DNA of 31,254 nucleotides from a virus: the IMG/VR virus record IMGVR_UViG_3300048922_000060, positions 1 through 31,254 of that record. One strand, written 5' to 3'. Positions within the stretch are counted from its first letter, which is position 1. Every line of letters begins with the position of its first letter. Below the pieces are notes generated by a model, which had not been told where the DNA came from, did not search any database, and saw only the letters and a list, made by a program, of their open reading frames with translations. The translations under genes were made by a program, and so were the position numbers. Positions 5,690 through 14,199 of the stretch are shown here, piece by piece.

Positions 5690-6223
5690 TTATTTACGTG
5701 ATGACTGGCAAACATCGAGTGACTTATATTTTTTTTCTAAGCTCGATTGCCCTTGCGCCCGTTGGACGTCGCTAAGCTGGGGCACTATGTAGGCTGGACG
5801 CTGCAACTCTTTTTCAAGCGAAGTGATTTCCTGGCGAATCGGTGCGCAGGGATCTGCATTTCTGAGCACTGCGGTTAGCTGAGCGACGTAACCTTCGAGC
5901 TTCTGAGATTTCTCGTAGCTTTCATCTAGCAGCTTCTTGTCATATCTGTAGTTATTCTGCTCAGTCAAGATTTGCTGCCGCAGATCGTCAATCTGTTGCT
6001 GGAGTTGTCCCTTCTCGGTTTTCAGCCTCTCATTCTCGGCTTTGCTCTCTGTAAGTTGACCATTGGCAAATGCCAATGCGGCCTTGTTTTCCCCGAATGC
6101 AGTGGATCTCTCGTTGGCGTCGTGCCACATCGTGTATGCGATTGTGATGAGTGCAGCCACACCCGCACCTCTAAATACGAGTTGTACGGTTGCTTTCAAT
6201 ATTCCCGAGTTAGCCTGCGTCAT
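5690..6223 (-). CDS. Membrane-anchored coiled-coil accessory protein
   Basis: Encodes 177 residues from the ATG at 6223 (minus), which has AGGA six to seven bases upstream; a longer frame reaching 6556 would run through the coding start of the metallopeptidase gene and is rejected. One membrane segment (LVFRGAGVAALITIAYTMW, residues about 14-32) is followed by a long coiled coil (residues about 40-120) with many leucine, glutamate and glutamine residues, and a tail with an isolated cysteine before the terminus. This topology is like an inner-membrane spanin (Rz), but the strand is opposite to the lysis operon and no Rz1 is nested in it. A -10-like TATGAT lies at 6258-6263 on the minus strand. 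Probably a lysogen-expressed accessory gene. Confidence 0.65.
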   Translation of the reverse strand: MTQANSGILKATVQLVFRGAGVAALITIAYTMWHDANERSTAFGENKAALAFANGQLTESKAENERLKTEKGQLQQQIDDLRQQILTEQNNYRYDKKLLDESYEKSQKLEGYVAQLTAVLRNADPCAPIRQEITSLEKELQRPAYIVPQLSDVQRAQGQSSLEKKYKSLDVCQSSRK

Positions 6224-6281
6224 GCACGATCCTGTAAACAAAAAATGGCAGCTGGCCATCATATCAGTAGGGATATAACCC

Positions 6282-6905
6282 ATGGAAAGGCCGCGCCCGC
6301 CTCGGGATCTCCTAGAACTATCAGATGTGTCCAGCTGTGGCATTCGCCTGACGCCAGCCCCCGAGGTATGGGAGTGGATGCAGACCGAAGTCCTTGCCGA
6401 CACTGGCAGCATCCATAACGAAGAGCATGCCCATCTGATCGATGCGGACATCCGTGTGATGTGGGCGTCTGCCGCCTTCATGAAGAAGGGGCGGACGGTG
6501 GTGGGCCAAGCTGAGCAGGTAGTGTTCCGCGCCGGCGGTTGGCAGAAGGCACGCATGGAACAGCAGATGCTGGATTGGTTCGGCGACGTGCCGGCCTACA
6601 TCATCACCCTGGCTGCCGACTACTGCGCCCAGTGCTCTGACACTGACTTCTGCGCGCTGGTCGAACATGAGCTGTATCACATAGCCCAGGCGAAGGATCA
6701 GTACGGCGCACCCAAGTTCACCCAAGATGGCCTGCCCAAGCTTGAGATGCGCGGACACGACGTTGAAGAGTTCGTCGGTGTTGTCCGCCGGTACGGTGCG
6801 AGCCCATCTGTTCAAGAGCTGGTGGACGCTGCAAACAATCCTGCTGAGGTGGGGAAATTGAACATATCGAGGGCCTGCGGAACCTGTCTGCTCAAGTCGG
6901 CCTGA
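6282..6905 (+). CDS. Putative phage metallopeptidase
   Basis: Encodes 207 residues; AGGGA lies about eight bases before the ATG. The segment VEHELYHIAQ contains the zinc metallopeptidase signature HExxH (H-E-L-Y-H), and DYCAQCSDTDFCALVEHEL around it fits the putative phage metallopeptidase family found beside terminase genes in Pseudomonas and related prophages. A downstream third ligand (the H of RGHDVEEF or the following glutamates) is plausible. The substrate is unknown. Its place directly before the small terminase suggests a role in packaging, head maturation or host takeover, expressed late. The catalytic motif is intact. Confidence 0.8.
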   Translation: MERPRPPRDLLELSDVSSCGIRLTPAPEVWEWMQTEVLADTGSIHNEEHAHLIDADIRVMWASAAFMKKGRTVVGQAEQVVFRAGGWQKARMEQQMLDWFGDVPAYIITLAADYCAQCSDTDFCALVEHELYHIAQAKDQYGAPKFTQDGLPKLEMRGHDVEEFVGVVRRYGASPSVQELVDAANNPAEVGKLNISRACGTCLLKSA

Positions 6906-6936
6906 TTCTGGACAGGCTCTGGACGGATGAAAATCT

Positions 6937-7398
6937 ATGGCAGCCCTTCAAAACGACGTGAAGGCCTTTATCGTTCAGGCCTTGGCGTGCTTCGACACGC
7001 CTTCACAGGTTGTTGAAGCCGTCCAAAAGGAATACGGGATATCGGTGACTCGCCAGCAGGTTGAAACACACGACCCCACAAAGACATCAGGGAGAGGCCT
7101 GGCCAAGCGCTGGGTGACGATGTTTGAAGATGCCCGCAAGCGCTTCCGAGAAGAAACCGCCGAGATCCCGATCGCCAACCGAGCATACCGCCTCCGGGCC
7201 ATGAACCGGTTCGTCGAGAAGGCGGAGACGATGAAGAACATCGGCCTTGCCATGCAGATCCTGGAGCAGGCCGCGAAAGAAGTCGGCGACGTCTACGTCA
7301 ACCGCCACCGGAAGGATGAGCCAGATGATGAGCCGGTAATCCCGACGCGCATTCAGGTCGACGTAGTGGATGCGAGGAAGCCGAATGCCGAGCCTTAA
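6937..7398 (+). CDS. terS: Terminase small subunit (DUF2280 type)
   Basis: Encodes 153 residues. The N-terminal half (VKAFIVQALACFDTPSQVVEAVQKEYGISVTRQQVETHDP) has the helix-turn-helix pattern of the DUF2280 family, which in phages precedes the large terminase and recognises packaging-site DNA. The central helices (residues about 55-110) would form the oligomerisation region, and the C-terminus is acidic and basic mixed. It overlaps the large-subunit gene by 14 bases, which supports co-translation and complex formation. The packaging site itself (cos or pac) is not identifiable from this sequence. Confidence 0.85.
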   Translation: MAALQNDVKAFIVQALACFDTPSQVVEAVQKEYGISVTRQQVETHDPTKTSGRGLAKRWVTMFEDARKRFREETAEIPIANRAYRLRAMNRFVEKAETMKNIGLAMQILEQAAKEVGDVYVNRHRKDEPDDEPVIPTRIQVDVVDARKPNAEP

Positions 7399-8686
7399 CG
7401 TTCCGCAGTCGCAGTTCCTCCTGTTGCCCCACAAGTTTCGCGCATTCGTTGCTGGGTTCGGCTCAGGAAAGACATGGGTCGGATGCTCAGCACTGAGCAA
7501 GCATTTCATGGAGTGGCCCGGCGTCAACGCTGGCTACTTCGCACCGACTTACCCGCAGATCCGCGACATCTTCTATCCCACGATGGAGGAGGTGGCCTAC
7601 GACTGGGGGTTGAAGACAAAGATCAACCAGGCGAACCATGAGGTTCACATCTACAGCGGCCGGCAGTATCGCGGCACTGTGATTTGCCGGTCGATGGAGA
7701 AGCCGCAGACCATCGTCGGCTTCAAGATCGGTCACGCGCTGGTCGACGAACTGGACGTGCTGACGTCGATCAAGGCGCAGCAGGCTTGGCGCAAGATCAT
7801 TGCCCGGATGCGTTACAACATCCCCGGGCTGAAGAACGGCGTGGACGTGACCACGACGCCGGAATGCTTCAAGTTCGTCTTTCTGCAGTTCGTGAAGCAG
7901 CTACGCGACAAACCGGCGCTGAAGGAAATGTATGGCCTGATCCAGGCCAGCACCTTCGACAACGAGCTGAACCTGCCGGACGACTACATCGCCTCGCTGA
8001 TGGAGTCGTACCCCGAGCAGCTGATCCGCGCGTACCTGAATGGCCAGTTCGTCAACCTGACGTCCGGGTCGATCTACCACGCCTACGACCGCAATCTGAA
8101 TCAGTGCTTCGACACTGTGCAGCCCGGTGAGCCTTTGTTCATCGGTATGGACTTCAACGTCGGCAAGATGGCGGCGATCACCCACGTCAAACGCGATCAG
8201 GGCCTGCCGCGCGCCGTGGATGAGCTGATGGATGGCTACGACACGCCGGACATGATCCGCCGCATCAAAGAACGCTACTGGGAACACACCGGCAACGACT
8301 ACAAGAAGACCTGCGAGATCCGGATCTACCCGGATGCCTCCGGCGATTCGCGCAAGTCGGTCAATGCCAGCCTTACCGATATCGCCATGCTCAAGCAGGC
8401 AGGCTTCACAGTCATCGCGCCCGCGGCCAACCCACCGGTCAAGGATCGGATCAACGCCATGAACGCCATGTTCTGCAACGCGCAGGGCGAGCGGCGTTAC
8501 CTGGTCAACCCGTTCACCTGCCCGACATACGCCGACGGCCTGGAGCAGCAGATCTGGGCGCCCAACGGCGAGCCGGATAAGAGCCAAGGCAACGACCACG
8601 CCAACGACGGCGGCGGTTACTTCATTCACCGCGAGTACCCGATCGTTAAACCGGTCACCTCAATGAAAATGGGAGTCGCCCGATGA
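7385..8686 (+). CDS. terL: Terminase large subunit (ATPase and nuclease)
   Basis: Encodes 433 residues from the ATG at 7385, preceded by GAGGAAG; an ATG 15 bases earlier has no ribosome site. Walker A is GFGSGKT (residues 24-30), Walker B is ALVDELD with D121/E122, and TTTPE follows as the coupling motif. The C-terminal RNase-H-like nuclease shows D256 in GMDFNVGK, D317 in YPDASGDS and D408 in HANDGGGY, the expected acidic metal ligands. It pumps phage DNA into the procapsid and cuts it. Length is normal for the Terminase_3/6 families. The gene is coupled by ATGA to the portal gene. Confidence 0.95.
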   Translation: MPSLNVPQSQFLLLPHKFRAFVAGFGSGKTWVGCSALSKHFMEWPGVNAGYFAPTYPQIRDIFYPTMEEVAYDWGLKTKINQANHEVHIYSGRQYRGTVICRSMEKPQTIVGFKIGHALVDELDVLTSIKAQQAWRKIIARMRYNIPGLKNGVDVTTTPECFKFVFLQFVKQLRDKPALKEMYGLIQASTFDNELNLPDDYIASLMESYPEQLIRAYLNGQFVNLTSGSIYHAYDRNLNQCFDTVQPGEPLFIGMDFNVGKMAAITHVKRDQGLPRAVDELMDGYDTPDMIRRIKERYWEHTGNDYKKTCEIRIYPDASGDSRKSVNASLTDIAMLKQAGFTVIAPAANPPVKDRINAMNAMFCNAQGERRYLVNPFTCPTYADGLEQQIWAPNGEPDKSQGNDHANDGGGYFIHREYPIVKPVTSMKMGVAR

Positions 8687-10143
8687 CGGACGTCACTTTT
8701 ACCCGTCCCGAGTACACGGCGGCGCAGTACCGCTGGCGCTTGGTGCGCGACGTCTGCAAGGGATCGGAAACCATCAAGGCGGCCGGCGATCGGTATCTGC
8801 CAAGGCCCAATGCGGCTGACACCAGTGAGGACAACAAGCAGCGCTATGAGGCGTACAAGAAGCGAGCGGTGTTCTACAACGCCACCGGCAGAACGAAGCA
8901 CAGCCTCGTCGGTGCGGTATTTCGCACCTGGCCAACGCTGACCGTTCCCGGGGCGCTCGATTACGTGGCCAAGGACGTCGACGGCCAGGGTGTGAGCGTC
9001 TACCAACAATCCCAGTCGGTGATTGGTCACCTGCTCGAGGTAGGCCGCCACGGGCTGCTGGTGGATTACGCATCAGTCGAGGCTGGAACGGTCAGCAAGG
9101 CCGACGAGCTATCCGGACGCGCCCGGGCAAACATCGCCAGCTACACCGCAGAGTCGATCATCAACTGGAAGACTCGTCAGGTCGGCGGCCAGCACCTGCT
9201 GAGCCTTGTCGTGCTGCGCGAGACGGTGGATGTCGATACGGATGATGGCTTCGGCAGTGAGCAGGTCATTCAATACCGCGTGCTGCGCCTGGATCTTGCT
9301 GGGCAGTACACGCAAGAGGTTTGGGAAGAGGGATCGAGCAAGACTTCGCAGATTGTCGCGCCGTTCACGCCGCTGAATGGGATTGGCCGGCCAGGGCCGG
9401 TGATCCCGTTCCAGTTTGTTGGCAGCGAGAACAACGACACCACCATCGACGACGCTCCGCTGTACGACATGGCCGAAGTGAACATCGGCCACTACCGAAA
9501 CAGCGCGGACTACGAGGAAGCCGCCTACCTGGTGGGCCAGCCTCAGCCTTGGATGGCAGGCCTTGATGAGCAGTGGCGCGATCATATGGAATCGAACGGA
9601 ATTTTCCTTGGGTCCCGCGCGCCCTGGCTGCTCCCGGTCAGTGGCACCTGCGGCGTCTGGCAGGCTCAGCCCAACACGGTTGCCAAGGAGGCTATGGACG
9701 CCAAGAAACAGGACATGGTTTCGCTCGGCGCGCGGCTCATTGAGCGTGGTAGTGCGGTGAAGACCGCCACCCAGGCCGATAACGATAGCGCCGCCGAACA
9801 CAGCGTTCTGTCCCTGGTGGTCAGCAACGTCAGCGAGGCCTACAGCCAGTGCCTGGCGTGGATGGCTGAGTTCGTGAATGCTGCCGGCGAGGTGGTCTAC
9901 AAGCTCAATCAGGACTTCAGCCAGATCACCCTCGATCCTACGGTTCTGGTTGCGCTGTTCAACGCGGTGCAGGGCGGCAAGCTGCCGGAAGGTGATTTCT
10001 GGCAGTACCTGCGCGATCGCGGCGTGATCAATCCGGAAAAGACGGACGACGAAATCCGGGATGAACTGGAGGCGCAAAGCACCGGGCCGGCCCTGGATGA
10101 TGACGAGGTAATTCCGAATGGCGGCAAACCAAGCAATCCTTGA
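8683..10143 (+). CDS. Portal protein (DUF4055 type)
   Basis: Encodes 486 residues. The N-terminus (PEYTAAQYRWRLVRDVCKGSETIKAAGDRYLP) and the following segment with GRTKHSLVGAVFR match the DUF4055 phage family, which occupies the portal position in Pseudomonas and enterobacterial prophages. Portals form the dodecameric ring at one capsid vertex through which terminase packages DNA and to which the tail connector binds. Context (terL before, minor head protein after) and length agree with a portal. The last 26 bases overlap the next gene. Confidence 0.85.
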   Translation: MTDVTFTRPEYTAAQYRWRLVRDVCKGSETIKAAGDRYLPRPNAADTSEDNKQRYEAYKKRAVFYNATGRTKHSLVGAVFRTWPTLTVPGALDYVAKDVDGQGVSVYQQSQSVIGHLLEVGRHGLLVDYASVEAGTVSKADELSGRARANIASYTAESIINWKTRQVGGQHLLSLVVLRETVDVDTDDGFGSEQVIQYRVLRLDLAGQYTQEVWEEGSSKTSQIVAPFTPLNGIGRPGPVIPFQFVGSENNDTTIDDAPLYDMAEVNIGHYRNSADYEEAAYLVGQPQPWMAGLDEQWRDHMESNGIFLGSRAPWLLPVSGTCGVWQAQPNTVAKEAMDAKKQDMVSLGARLIERGSAVKTATQADNDSAAEHSVLSLVVSNVSEAYSQCLAWMAEFVNAAGEVVYKLNQDFSQITLDPTVLVALFNAVQGGKLPEGDFWQYLRDRGVINPEKTDDEIRDELEAQSTGPALDDDEVIPNGGKPSNP

Positions 10144-11209
10144 TGCCACGATCCGGCACGCCGTCTTCCTCGAGCAATTGAAGTCGGGGGAGGTGGCGAA
10201 GTTCGCGCCGTTCCTCAAGGAGATCGACCGTTCGATCCGTGAGCGGCTGACCAGAGCCGACCTGACGGATTACACCGTCGCTCGGCTTGAGCGGCTGCTG
10301 AGCGAGGTCGACAGCCTGCTGCTGGGCATCTTCGACCGGTACAGCGAGAAGCTGAACCTCGACCTGGTGGACATCGCCAATTACGAGGCCGAGTTTGAGG
10401 CGACCAGCCTGACACGGGCGGCGCCGGTTGGCGTTTCGTTCGACGCGGCGGTGCCTGGCGCGGCGGCAATCAGGGCGGCAATTCTCACCAATCCGCTCAG
10501 CGTGCGCGGCGTGGACGGCGGTAAGCTGCTCAAGTCGTTCATTGATGGCTTCACCAGCACCGAGCGGCAACGACTCACTGGCGCGATCCGGCAGGGCTTC
10601 TTCGAAGGCCAAACCAACTTCCAGATCATCAAGAACATTCGCGGCACCAAGGCGCTGAAGTACAACGACGGCATCCTGGCCACGACCAACCGCAACGCCG
10701 GCTCGATTGTGCGGACGGCGGTGCAGCACGTCGCTACCCAGGCGCGCATGGAAACGCTGAAAGCGAACTCCGATGTCGTGCCGTCGGTGGAATGGGTCAG
10801 CACGCTGGATTCGAAGACGACCAGCCAGTGCCGGACGCTGGATAAACGCCGGTTCAAGCTGACCGAGGGGCCAAGGCCGCCGATCCACATCAACTGCCGG
10901 TCGACGGTGGTTGCGGTGACCCGCTTCAGCGTGCTGTTCGCCGAGGGCGCTTCTCGGGCATCCATCGGCGCCAGTGGCGCGCAGCAGGTGAGGGCAGATC
11001 TCAGCTATTACGACTGGCTAAAGCAGCAGCCGGCAGCCTTCCAGGATAGGGCGATTGGCCCGGTTCGGGCGAAGCTGTTTCGCCAAGGCGGCCTGAGCGT
11101 CGAACGCTTCTCCGAGCTGCAGCTTGATCGCAACTTTGCTCCGCTCAATCTAGTTGAAATGCGGAAGCTTGAGCCGTTGGCATTCGAGCGTGCAGGTTTG
11201 GGCAAATAG
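10118..11209 (+). CDS. Phage minor head protein (Mu F/SPP1 gp7-like)
   Basis: Encodes 363 residues; GAGG lies nine bases before the ATG. The C-terminal part (residues about 190-268) has the pattern of the Mu F-like/SPP1 gp7 head morphogenesis domain: NAGSIVRTAVQHVATQAR, then VEWVSTLDSKTTSQCRTLD and PPIHINCRST, with the conserved cysteines and histidine. Such proteins bind the portal, enter the procapsid in few copies and in SPP1 slow DNA ejection. The N-terminal part is helical. The TAG stop abuts the stop codon of the minus-strand gene with no base between. Confidence 0.9.
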   Translation: MAANQAILDATIRHAVFLEQLKSGEVAKFAPFLKEIDRSIRERLTRADLTDYTVARLERLLSEVDSLLLGIFDRYSEKLNLDLVDIANYEAEFEATSLTRAAPVGVSFDAAVPGAAAIRAAILTNPLSVRGVDGGKLLKSFIDGFTSTERQRLTGAIRQGFFEGQTNFQIIKNIRGTKALKYNDGILATTNRNAGSIVRTAVQHVATQARMETLKANSDVVPSVEWVSTLDSKTTSQCRTLDKRRFKLTEGPRPPIHINCRSTVVAVTRFSVLFAEGASRASIGASGAQQVRADLSYYDWLKQQPAAFQDRAIGPVRAKLFRQGGLSVERFSELQLDRNFAPLNLVEMRKLEPLAFERAGLGK

Positions 11210-11713
11210 CTACTTTGAACAGGCGAGTCGGCTTTTCTCAAAGTTTTTCAAGACCAATGAGAACTGATGCGGCCACTGTTCAATGTTTTTTCTTCCCTCG
11301 GACGCGATTTCATCAATGTGATCAATCTCGTTTAACTCATTATTCACAGCGGCTTCCAATGCCTCTGCGAAGCCACGAGTTGGTTCACCAAGATCACCAG
11401 GTGCGTATGCGACAAGTTCATAAGCTGCTGAGACTGTCGCGCTGACTAACGGCCGAGTGTCGTCAATGCTCAAGCGCTCATCTCCTGATTCGCTGTTGAG
11501 TCGCCCATTAGCACTGAGGAATTTTGCCGCTTTTTCTCGGACTATCGCCTCTTGCTTATCGATCCGATCAATACAGCTGAGCGTCATTGCTTGCTTTGTG
11601 GATTGATAGCTAGAAAACCAAGTCAACGATGAGCCGACTATCGCCACCGCAACAGCACCCCAGGCGACCAAGCCCCCGCTAGATGTTGAGCTATTCGACT
11701 TTTTTGATTCCAT
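11210..11713 (-). CDS. Single-pass membrane accessory protein (moron)
   Basis: Encodes 167 residues if the ATG at 11713 is used (a TTG at 11752 gives 180). GGAG lies upstream of the ATG at a slightly long distance. A serine-rich start is followed by one membrane segment (GGLVAWGAVAVAIVGSSLTWF, residues about 13-33) and a mostly helical soluble domain rich in acidic residues, with a cysteine at each end. No family is recognised. It stands against the head operon between the minor head and scaffold genes and looks more AT-rich than both. Such inserted membrane proteins are often expressed in the lysogen, for example for superinfection exclusion; here that is a guess. Confidence 0.65.
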   Translation of the reverse strand: MESKKSNSSTSSGGLVAWGAVAVAIVGSSLTWFSSYQSTKQAMTLSCIDRIDKQEAIVREKAAKFLSANGRLNSESGDERLSIDDTRPLVSATVSAAYELVAYAPGDLGEPTRGFAEALEAAVNNELNEIDHIDEIASEGRKNIEQWPHQFSLVLKNFEKSRLACSK

Positions 11714-11830
11714 GAATCGGTGCCACTCCAAGTGCTCGTTCGCAAACCTCAAATCCTATCGTAAATGTCGCTAAACGCGGCTGATTCTCACGCAGGCAGG
11801 GCCTGCACCTACGTCTCTGGGAGACAACCA

Positions 11831-12538
11831 ATGCTGAAATTCCAACTGGATACCCTGGAAGGGGTAGATGAAGCCGTGCGCGCTCTTTACACCGAGAAGG
11901 ACGGCAAGTTCGTACTCGGCATTGAGGGTCTGCCGCAGCAAGAAGATGTATCCGGCCTGAAGGCCAAGGTTGATGAGCTGCTCGGCGAGAAGAAACTGGC
12001 CGAGAAGAAAGCGCGCGAAGCTGAAGAAGCCGCACGCCTGGAGCGTGAAGAAGCCGCTCGCAAGTCCGGCAACGTCGAAGAGCTCGAACGTTCCTGGACT
12101 GAGAAATTCACCCGCCGTGAAGCTGAGCTGACCGGCACGCTGGAACAGGAACGCGCAACGCTGAGCGGGCAGATCCGGGATCTGACTGTTGGCCGTACCG
12201 CTACTGACATCGCGTCTGCCTTGGCTGTTCAAGGCAGCGCCAAAGCCCTGTTGCCGCACATCGAGCGCCGCCTGAGCGTCGAGCAGCGCGACGGGAAGCC
12301 TGTTGTGGTCGTACTCGACGCACAGGGCAAGCTCTCGGCGGCAACGCTGGACGAGCTGAAAGCAGAAATCGCGAATGACGCGGCGTTCGCGCCGCTGATC
12401 GCGGGTAGCAAGGCATCGGGCGGCGGGGCTGCGGGTGCTGGAGGTGGCGGCGGGGCCGCGAAAGGAAACATCGGCGGCACCAAAACTGAACGTACTGCGG
12501 CAATCGCCAGCAAGTACCCAGATCTCCCACAATCGTAA
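11831..12538 (+). CDS. Capsid scaffolding-like protein (DUF6651 type)
   Basis: Encodes 235 residues from the ATG at 11831, with GGGAG about eight bases upstream; a longer frame to 11765 lacks a site. The N-terminus (MLKFQLDTLEGVDEAVRALY) and the long charged coiled coil (residues about 40-115, many E, K, A and L) are typical of phage scaffolding proteins that sit just before the major capsid gene. A glycine/alanine-rich linker (residues about 196-212) and the C-terminal KTERTAAIASKYPDL follow. It would guide capsid assembly and then leave or be degraded. No protease domain is seen in it, although a metallopeptidase is encoded earlier in the operon. Confidence 0.8.
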   Translation: MLKFQLDTLEGVDEAVRALYTEKDGKFVLGIEGLPQQEDVSGLKAKVDELLGEKKLAEKKAREAEEAARLEREEAARKSGNVEELERSWTEKFTRREAELTGTLEQERATLSGQIRDLTVGRTATDIASALAVQGSAKALLPHIERRLSVEQRDGKPVVVVLDAQGKLSAATLDELKAEIANDAAFAPLIAGSKASGGGAAGAGGGGGAAKGNIGGTKTERTAAIASKYPDLPQS

Positions 12539-12549
12539 GGAAATAATCC

Positions 12550-13518
12550 ATGTCCCTGTCTCAAATGCAGGTCTTCAACCAGTACATCATGCCGGCGACT
12601 CTCGAAACGCTGGACCAGATGACTGCTGCTTTCAACGCCGCCAGCAATGGCGCGATCATCATCTCGGCGGAAGGCTTTACCGGCGATTTCCTCCAAGAGT
12701 CGTTCTTCCAAACCCTGGGCGCCGCACAGCGCCGCGTTGACCGCTACGCTGCGAACGGGACTGCGCCGATCACCGACCTGACCGAGCTCAAGAACTCGTC
12801 GGTCAAGATCGCCGGTGGCTTCGGTCCGATCCGCTACGAGCCAGCCCAGATGAGCTGGCTGCAGCGCCCGACTGTCCAAGGAATCGAGGTTGCCTCGCGC
12901 GCCTTCGCCGAAATCCTGCTCAAGGACGAGTTGAACACCGCAATCGCTGCTCTGGTGGGTGCGATTACCGCTCAGCCGACCGCAGTGAACGATGTGTCCG
13001 CCACGGCTGGTATCACCCAGTCCGGCCTGAACAACGCACATGCGAAGTTCGGCGATGCGAGCCAGTCTCTGGTTGCTCAAGTCATGCAGGGCACCACCTG
13101 GCACAAGCTGGTCGGCCAGGCCATTGCCAACTCGACCAACCTGTTCGTCGCCGGCAACGTCCGTGTCGTCGATATCCTGGGCAAGGTCACTGTTGTCACC
13201 GACGCGCCGGCGCTGATGCAGGCGGGCACCCCGAACAAGGAAATCATCCTGTCTCTGGTGTCTGGTGCTGCGCTGGTGCACGACAACCGCGATCAGGTAT
13301 CGAACGTCGATACCTCCAACGGCAAAGAGCGCATCGAGACCACCATTCAGGTCGATTACTCCTTCGGTCTTGGCTTGAAGGGTTACACCTGGGATCAAAC
13401 CAACGGCGGCAAGTCGCCGACCGATGCCGAGATCGCCACCGGCACCAACTGGGACAAGACCGCCACCAGCATCAAGCACACCGCCGGTGTTGCTCTGATC
13501 GGTGACGCCTCCAAGTAA
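12550..13518 (+). CDS. Major capsid protein
   Basis: Encodes 322 residues; AAGGAA lies a few bases before the ATG. Position directly after the scaffold, length, and codon use of a highly expressed gene all point to the major head protein. The sequence (MSLSQMQVFNQYIMPATLETLDQM at the start, then VASRAFAEILLKDELNTAIAALVGA) resembles capsid proteins of the Gp13-like family with the HK97 fold found in several prophages. No long N-terminal delta domain is present, in agreement with a separate scaffold protein. A perfect hairpin follows the stop codon. Confidence 0.85.
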   Translation: MSLSQMQVFNQYIMPATLETLDQMTAAFNAASNGAIIISAEGFTGDFLQESFFQTLGAAQRRVDRYAANGTAPITDLTELKNSSVKIAGGFGPIRYEPAQMSWLQRPTVQGIEVASRAFAEILLKDELNTAIAALVGAITAQPTAVNDVSATAGITQSGLNNAHAKFGDASQSLVAQVMQGTTWHKLVGQAIANSTNLFVAGNVRVVDILGKVTVVTDAPALMQAGTPNKEIILSLVSGAALVHDNRDQVSNVDTSNGKERIETTIQVDYSFGLGLKGYTWDQTNGGKSPTDAEIATGTNWDKTATSIKHTAGVALIGDASK

Positions 13519-13530
13519 CCCCGTGATGTC

Positions 13531-13555
13531 CAAGCCGGGACATGTGCCCGGCTTG
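13531..13555 (+). promoter_or_regulatory. Intercistronic hairpin after the capsid gene
   Basis: A perfect 9-bp inverted repeat, CAAGCCGGG and CCCGGCTTG, with a seven-base loop lies 12 bases after the capsid stop. No T-run follows; GGCGGAG and the next gene's ATG come directly after. It is probably an RNA stabiliser or partial terminator that raises capsid mRNA over downstream mRNA, or a cover on the next ribosome site. Confidence 0.55.
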
Positions 13556-13569
13556 GCGGAGATGCAATC

Positions 13570-14142
13570 ATGAGCAACAAAATTTGGTATCTGCCCGGTC
13601 CGTTTCACCAGTATCTGGAGGACGTGAAGGCGCTGGCGAAGGAGCGCGGCCTCCGAATCATCGACGCGAACGTTACCGAAAGCCGAGAGGGGGAGGCAGA
13701 CGACGTACCAGAGGTGACTCTGCGGCAGGTTGATTCTGCACTGGCGCTGCCAAGCGCTGGCCAAGATAGTGGCGAACTGCATGAGTTGGTCGGCAAGCTG
13801 AATGCTGAGCGCGACGGCCTGCTGCGACTGATCGACGCCGCCGAGGGACAATCGGAATTAGAACACCCGGGCGCCGGCGAACTGCCGATCCGTCTGTTTC
13901 ACTCGCTGAAGTCCATCCATGAAGGATTCGTCACCCTCACGGGCGAACGTGACAGCCTGGTGCGCGAGTGCGAATCGCTACGCGCCGAAGTCGAACAGCT
14001 CAAGGCGGCTGCTGGACATGGCGACAGTGCCGAGAAGATCGCCGGCCTCAAAGCGCAACTCGACGCCGCCAATGTGCCGTACCGGGCGAATGCTTCGGTT
14101 GAATCGCTGGAAAAGGCGGTTTCGGAACTGCCGAAGGCCTAA
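13570..14142 (+). CDS. Head-associated phage protein with HeH-like C-terminus
   Basis: Encodes 190 residues. The N-terminus (KIWYLPGPFHQYLEDVKALAKERGLRIIDA) is unlike known families to me but is a pattern seen after capsid genes in Pseudomonas prophages. Residues about 95-150 are helical and probably coiled coil (ERDSLVRECESLRAEVEQLK). The last 30 residues (IAGLKAQLDAANVPYRANAS) resemble the HeH/LEM-like helix-extension-helix modules that occur in phage head proteins. A role as head decoration or head-tail accessory is inferred from position. The gene is preceded by a hairpin and GGCGGAG. Confidence 0.6.
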   Translation: MSNKIWYLPGPFHQYLEDVKALAKERGLRIIDANVTESREGEADDVPEVTLRQVDSALALPSAGQDSGELHELVGKLNAERDGLLRLIDAAEGQSELEHPGAGELPIRLFHSLKSIHEGFVTLTGERDSLVRECESLRAEVEQLKAAAGHGDSAEKIAGLKAQLDAANVPYRANASVESLEKAVSELPKA

Positions 14143-14199
14143 CAACTCGGGCAGCCGGTCACCGGCCGCCCGATACCAACCCACAAAGCGAGCTGATAC

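Noticed and set aside
6224-6556. Longer N-terminal extension of the minus-strand coiled-coil gene
   Set aside because: It would run through the 5' part of the metallopeptidase gene and put a non-membrane leader before the anchor; the ATG at 6223 has a ribosome site.
12229-13851. 540-codon open frame on the minus strand across the capsid gene
   Set aside because: It is antisense to scaffold, capsid and the following gene, has no ribosome site or family resemblance, and arises from the codon bias of GC-rich genes.
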